Below are positions 6,491-8,699 of a stretch of DNA of 8,699 bases, piece by piece. Source of the stretch: Candidatus Atribacteria bacterium (lineage in GTDB: Bacteria > Atribacterota > Atribacteria > Atribacterales > Atribacteraceae). Position 1 is the stretch's first letter. Every line of letters begins with the position of its first letter. The notes beneath the pieces were generated by a model, which saw only the letters and a program-made list of their open reading frames with translations, was not told the origin of the DNA and did not search any database. The position numbers were made by a program, and so were the translations under genes. The stretch is taken from assembly GCA_018056205.1 (NCBI GenBank), contig JAGPGC010000037.1, positions 1 to 8,699 on the forward strand. Reading direction: 5' to 3'.

Positions 6491-6748
6491 TAATCCAGAG
6501 GGTAGTTTGCCCTGCCACACCGTGGTACCAGATGAAGACGAAAAAGACCAAAAACCTCATTCCACCCTTACTCTCCCTTACCAATGGGGGAATAAAAAAT
6601 CTGGCCTGATAAATAATTTTAATTAATTTCCTTCCAGCAAAGGGATGTCAAGAAATGATGGGGGTGGGTCAAGTTTAATAGATTTATCACCGTTAGCTGT
6701 ATTTGCAGGATAATATAGAAGTTTCATGGGAGAAAAGGAGTTGATATT
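6491..6748. other. Intergenic gap between DUF2232 gene and rplI, no gene seen
   Basis: This stretch holds no credible coding region on either strand. The first part (about 6494-6605) is richer in C and G than its surroundings: a small hairpin CCAC/GTGG at 6515-6525, the palindrome TGGTACCA at 6523-6530, and an imperfect stem of ATTCC.CCC (6559-6567) with GGGGGAAT (6586-6593). Neither stem is followed by a T-run on the + strand, so neither is a convincing terminator for the rpsF operon. A near-palindromic A/T block occupies 6611-6629. At 6639-6657 there is a near copy of the metK ribosome-binding/start region. A weak GATAAT (6709-6714) could be a -10 box for rplI, but no matching -35 box is visible. 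The first part may be a dispersed intergenic repeat; this cannot be tested from one copy. Confidence 0.45.
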
Positions 6749-7237
6749 ATGCAACTTATACTTTTACGGAAGGTAGAAAATCTTGGTGATGAAGGAGATG
6801 TCATTGAAGTAAAATCGGGATACGCTAGAAATTATCTTCTTCCTAAAAAAATGGCGATAGAAGTGACCAAGGGGAGTTTAACTCAAATTGATATCTTGAA
6901 GCGCAAAAAAAAGCGAAGAGAAGAAAAAGAATTGGATGCTATTTTACAACTACAGGAGAAGGTCAATGGGCTCCATCTTGAATTTATACGAAAAGCTGGA
7001 GAAAAAGGAAAACTTTATGGCTCGGTAACCTCTAAAGATATTGTCGATAAAATTGAAGAATTATTACAAATTGAACTGGAACGCAAGTATATTGATCTTC
7101 CTGAACCAATTAAAGATATTGGTGAAACTGAAGTAAAACTTCATTTTGGTAAAGGCATTTATGGTTCAATACAGGTTAAGATTATTCCTGAAGAAAGTGC
7201 TCAATTAGATGAATCAAAAGAGGTGAAAGAATCCTGA
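6749..7237 (+). CDS. rplI: Large ribosomal subunit protein bL9
   Basis: L9 binds 23S rRNA domain V near the L1 stalk and affects reading-frame maintenance. The 162 residues show the N-terminal RNA-binding domain MQLILLRKVENLGDEGDVIEVK with GYARNYLLPKKMA at 24-36, the long charged connecting helix at about 42-75 (KRKKKRREEKE), and the C-terminal domain with AGEKGKLYGSVTSKDI at 83-98 and LHFGKGIYGSIQVKI at 131-145. A short acidic tail (147-162) extends past the usual end. AAGGAG lies eight bases before the ATG, so the start is secure. It probably heads a unit with dnaB, whose reading frame begins at or just after the rplI stop. Confidence 0.97.
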   Translation: MQLILLRKVENLGDEGDVIEVKSGYARNYLLPKKMAIEVTKGSLTQIDILKRKKKRREEKELDAILQLQEKVNGLHLEFIRKAGEKGKLYGSVTSKDIVDKIEELLQIELERKYIDLPEPIKDIGETEVKLHFGKGIYGSIQVKIIPEESAQLDESKEVKES

Positions 7238-7248
7238 GTATAGAGAGA

Positions 7249-8583
7249 GTGCCACCCCAGAGTCTCGAAGCGGAACAAGCGACCCTGGGTTCGATGCTAT
7301 TAGAGAGAAATGCTCTGCTTAAAGCCTTGGAAATACTTCAGCCAGAAGATTATTATTATGATAATCATCGAATCATCTATTCTGCTATCTCTGAGCTTTT
7401 TGACGAAGACAAAGCCTGTGATATCGTTACTCTGGCTGAAAAACTTAGGGCGAAAAACCAGCTTGAGGCAGTTGGAGGTCTTGAATATTTAACGCTCTTA
7501 ACTAATCTGGTTCCAACGGCAGCAAATGTTGAGTATTATGCTCATATCGTTGAAGAAAAGGCTATCGTTCGGCTTATCATTCAAATTTGTACTCAGATTA
7601 TCAAAGAAAGCTACGAAAGTGAAATTGATGCTACTGAATTGCTTGATCGTTCTCAGCATTTGATTTTGCAGTTATCCCAAAAAAGAATAAAAAGTGATTT
7701 TGTTGCTTTAAAGACTATAATCAATGAAGCTTTTGATCGAATTGAAGATCTTTATCACCGGGATGAGCACATAACTGGTGTTCCAACCGGATTTATCGAT
7801 CTCGATAGCCTGACAACTGGGTTGCACCCTTCTGAACTTATTGTCATTGCGGCCAGACCTGGTATGGGTAAAACCAGTTTTTGTTTGAATATCGCTCAAC
7901 ATGCTGGTGTTAATAAAAAGATCCCAGTAGCTTTTTTTAGCCTGGAAATGTCACGAGATCACATTGCGCAAAGGATGCTTTGTGGAGAAGCTGGAATCGA
8001 TGCAGCTCAAGTAAGAAGGGGACACATCAATGAAAAAGATTGGCCGGTATTAGCCTCGGCTGCGGGACGTTTGGCAAATGCTACCATATATATTGACGAT
8101 ACACCGGGAATAACCGTTCTTGAGTTACGAGCCAAAGCCAGAAGACTAAAAGTGGAAAAAAACTTGGGTTTGGTTATCGTTGATTATCTGCAACTTATGA
8201 GTGGGCATACTCGGACTGAAAATCGACAGCAGGAAATTTCTGAAATTTCCCGTTCCTTGAAAGCGATGGCTCGAGAACTTGATGTACCAGTTATTGCGGT
8301 TTCTCAGTTGAGTAGAGCTGTTGAGCAGCGAAGTCCCAAACGTCCTCAACTTTCAGACCTTCGTGAAAGCGGGGCGATTGAGCAAGACGCTGATCTGGTT
8401 ATGTTTATTTATCGGGAAGAGTATTATAATCCCAATACTCAGAGTAAAAAAAATATTGCTGAAATTATCGTTGCTAAGCAGAGAAATGGTCCGGTTGGTG
8501 TGGTAGAGCTTCTTTTTAGAAATACATTTACGAAATTCGAAAATTTATCCCGGCGATCTTATGTTCCCGAACTTGGAAAATAA
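7249..8583 (+). CDS. dnaB: Replicative DNA helicase DnaB (start may be CTG at 7234)
   Basis: Hexameric 5'-to-3' helicase that unwinds the replication fork and contacts primase. Counting from the GTG at 7249, the product has 444 residues: the N-terminal collar with PPQSLEAEQATLGSML (2-17), a linker at about 145-175, and the RecA-like motor with Walker A RPGMGKTS at 203-210 (K208), SLEMS at 231-235 (E233), Walker B LVIVDYLQLM at 308-317 (D312), VSQLSRAVEQR at 351-361, LSDLRESGAIEQDAD at 368-382 and AKQRNGPVG at 409-417. No intein interrupts it. The formal GTG start has poor ribosome-binding support and falls on a valine usually internal in DnaB (VPPQ). An upstream in-frame CTG at 7234 overlaps the rplI stop as CTGA, has AGGTG eight bases upstream, and would add MSIER before VPPQ. 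Coupled translation with rplI is likely. Confidence 0.96.
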   Translation: MPPQSLEAEQATLGSMLLERNALLKALEILQPEDYYYDNHRIIYSAISELFDEDKACDIVTLAEKLRAKNQLEAVGGLEYLTLLTNLVPTAANVEYYAHIVEEKAIVRLIIQICTQIIKESYESEIDATELLDRSQHLILQLSQKRIKSDFVALKTIINEAFDRIEDLYHRDEHITGVPTGFIDLDSLTTGLHPSELIVIAARPGMGKTSFCLNIAQHAGVNKKIPVAFFSLEMSRDHIAQRMLCGEAGIDAAQVRRGHINEKDWPVLASAAGRLANATIYIDDTPGITVLELRAKARRLKVEKNLGLVIVDYLQLMSGHTRTENRQQEISEISRSLKAMARELDVPVIAVSQLSRAVEQRSPKRPQLSDLRESGAIEQDADLVMFIYREEYYNPNTQSKKNIAEIIVAKQRNGPVGVVELLFRNTFTKFENLSRRSYVPELGK

Positions 8584-8605
8584 GATTTATGGGGTTATTT
8601 ATTCA

Positions 8606-8635
8606 TTGACATAAAATTCTTGGGAATGATATTAT
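8606..8635 (+). promoter_or_regulatory. Near-consensus extended -10 promoter for the gene starting at 8660
   Basis: TTGACA at 8606-8611, an 18-base spacer ending in TG at 8627-8628, one base, then TATTAT at 8630-8635. This is the same architecture as the metK promoter. Transcription would begin around 8642, leaving a very short leader before the start codon at 8660. It marks the start of a new unit after dnaB; no terminator with a T-run is visible between dnaB and this promoter. Confidence 0.72.
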
Positions 8636-8659
8636 TTTTAAAAAATGGGAGGGATTCAT

Positions 8660-8699
8660 TTGAAAAAACAATTGGTTTGGTTTTTAGTTATTACGCTGG
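8660..8699 (+). CDS. N-terminus of a secreted or membrane protein (TTG start, cut by window edge)
   Basis: A TTG codon at 8660 lies six bases after GGGAGGG (8647-8653), a strong ribosome-binding site, and directly downstream of a near-consensus promoter. The 13 readable codons give MKKQLVWFLVITL: two lysines followed by a hydrophobic run, the usual n-region and start of the h-region of a signal peptide. The rest is outside the window, so cleavage site, lipobox and function are unknown. The TTG start is inferred; no ATG or GTG is available in this frame between the ribosome-binding site and the hydrophobic run. Confidence 0.6.
   Translation, partial: MKKQLVWFLVITL

Noticed and set aside
6559..6593. 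ATTCC.CCC / GGGGGAAT hairpin as terminator of the rpsF operon
   Set aside because: It has a bulge and an 18-base loop, and an A-rich stretch, not a T-run, follows on the + strand. A minus-strand terminator would have no gene to serve.
6684..6716. TTATCA with GATAAT or TAATAT as an rplI promoter
   Set aside because: Spacers would be 19-21 bases and the -35 match is poor.

Overview
The window is an AT-rich, gene-dense bacterial chromosome segment with every supported gene on the + strand. It reads as core housekeeping DNA: no transposase, phage gene, CRISPR array, tRNA or rRNA is visible. Gene order (yqeK-LCP-rsfS; rpsF-ssb-rpsR-DUF2232-rplI-dnaB) resembles Firmicutes/Clostridia and some deep-branching thermophilic or anaerobic lineages. 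The adenosylhomocysteinase is of the short archaeal/Thermotoga type. Together these suggest a Firmicutes-like or deep-branching anaerobe such as Atribacterota, but the phylum is a guess that the sequence alone does not settle.

Region 1 (1-1819) holds three overlapping genes: the 3' part of yqeK (HD-domain Ap4A hydrolase, start outside the window), a LytR-CpsA-Psr wall-polymer ligase, and the ribosome silencing factor rsfS. Region 2 (1816-4458) is a methyl-cycle unit. A strong extended -10 promoter overlaps the rsfS stop codon, followed by a structured leader of about 140 nt that matches no SAM or SAH riboswitch class I could recognise by eye. Then come metK (makes SAM) and ahcY (removes the SAH by-product). 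Region 3 (4459-6490) carries rpsF, a tailless ssb-like OB-fold gene, rpsR and a DUF2232 (YybS-like) membrane protein; the rpsF leader folds into what looks like the S6:S18 autoregulatory motif. Region 4 is a 258-base gap without a gene (6491-6748), then rplI and dnaB, which are probably translationally coupled. Region 5 (8584-8699) starts a new transcription unit: a near-consensus promoter and a TTG-started gene whose first 13 codons look like a signal peptide.

The observations most worth following are the metK leader RNA, a probable CTG start for dnaB that overlaps the rplI stop, the SSB without its acidic tail sitting at the position where Proteobacteria encode PriB, and an 18-of-19-base copy of the metK ribosome-binding/start region inside the otherwise empty gap before rplI. 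No clearly novel multi-gene system is present.
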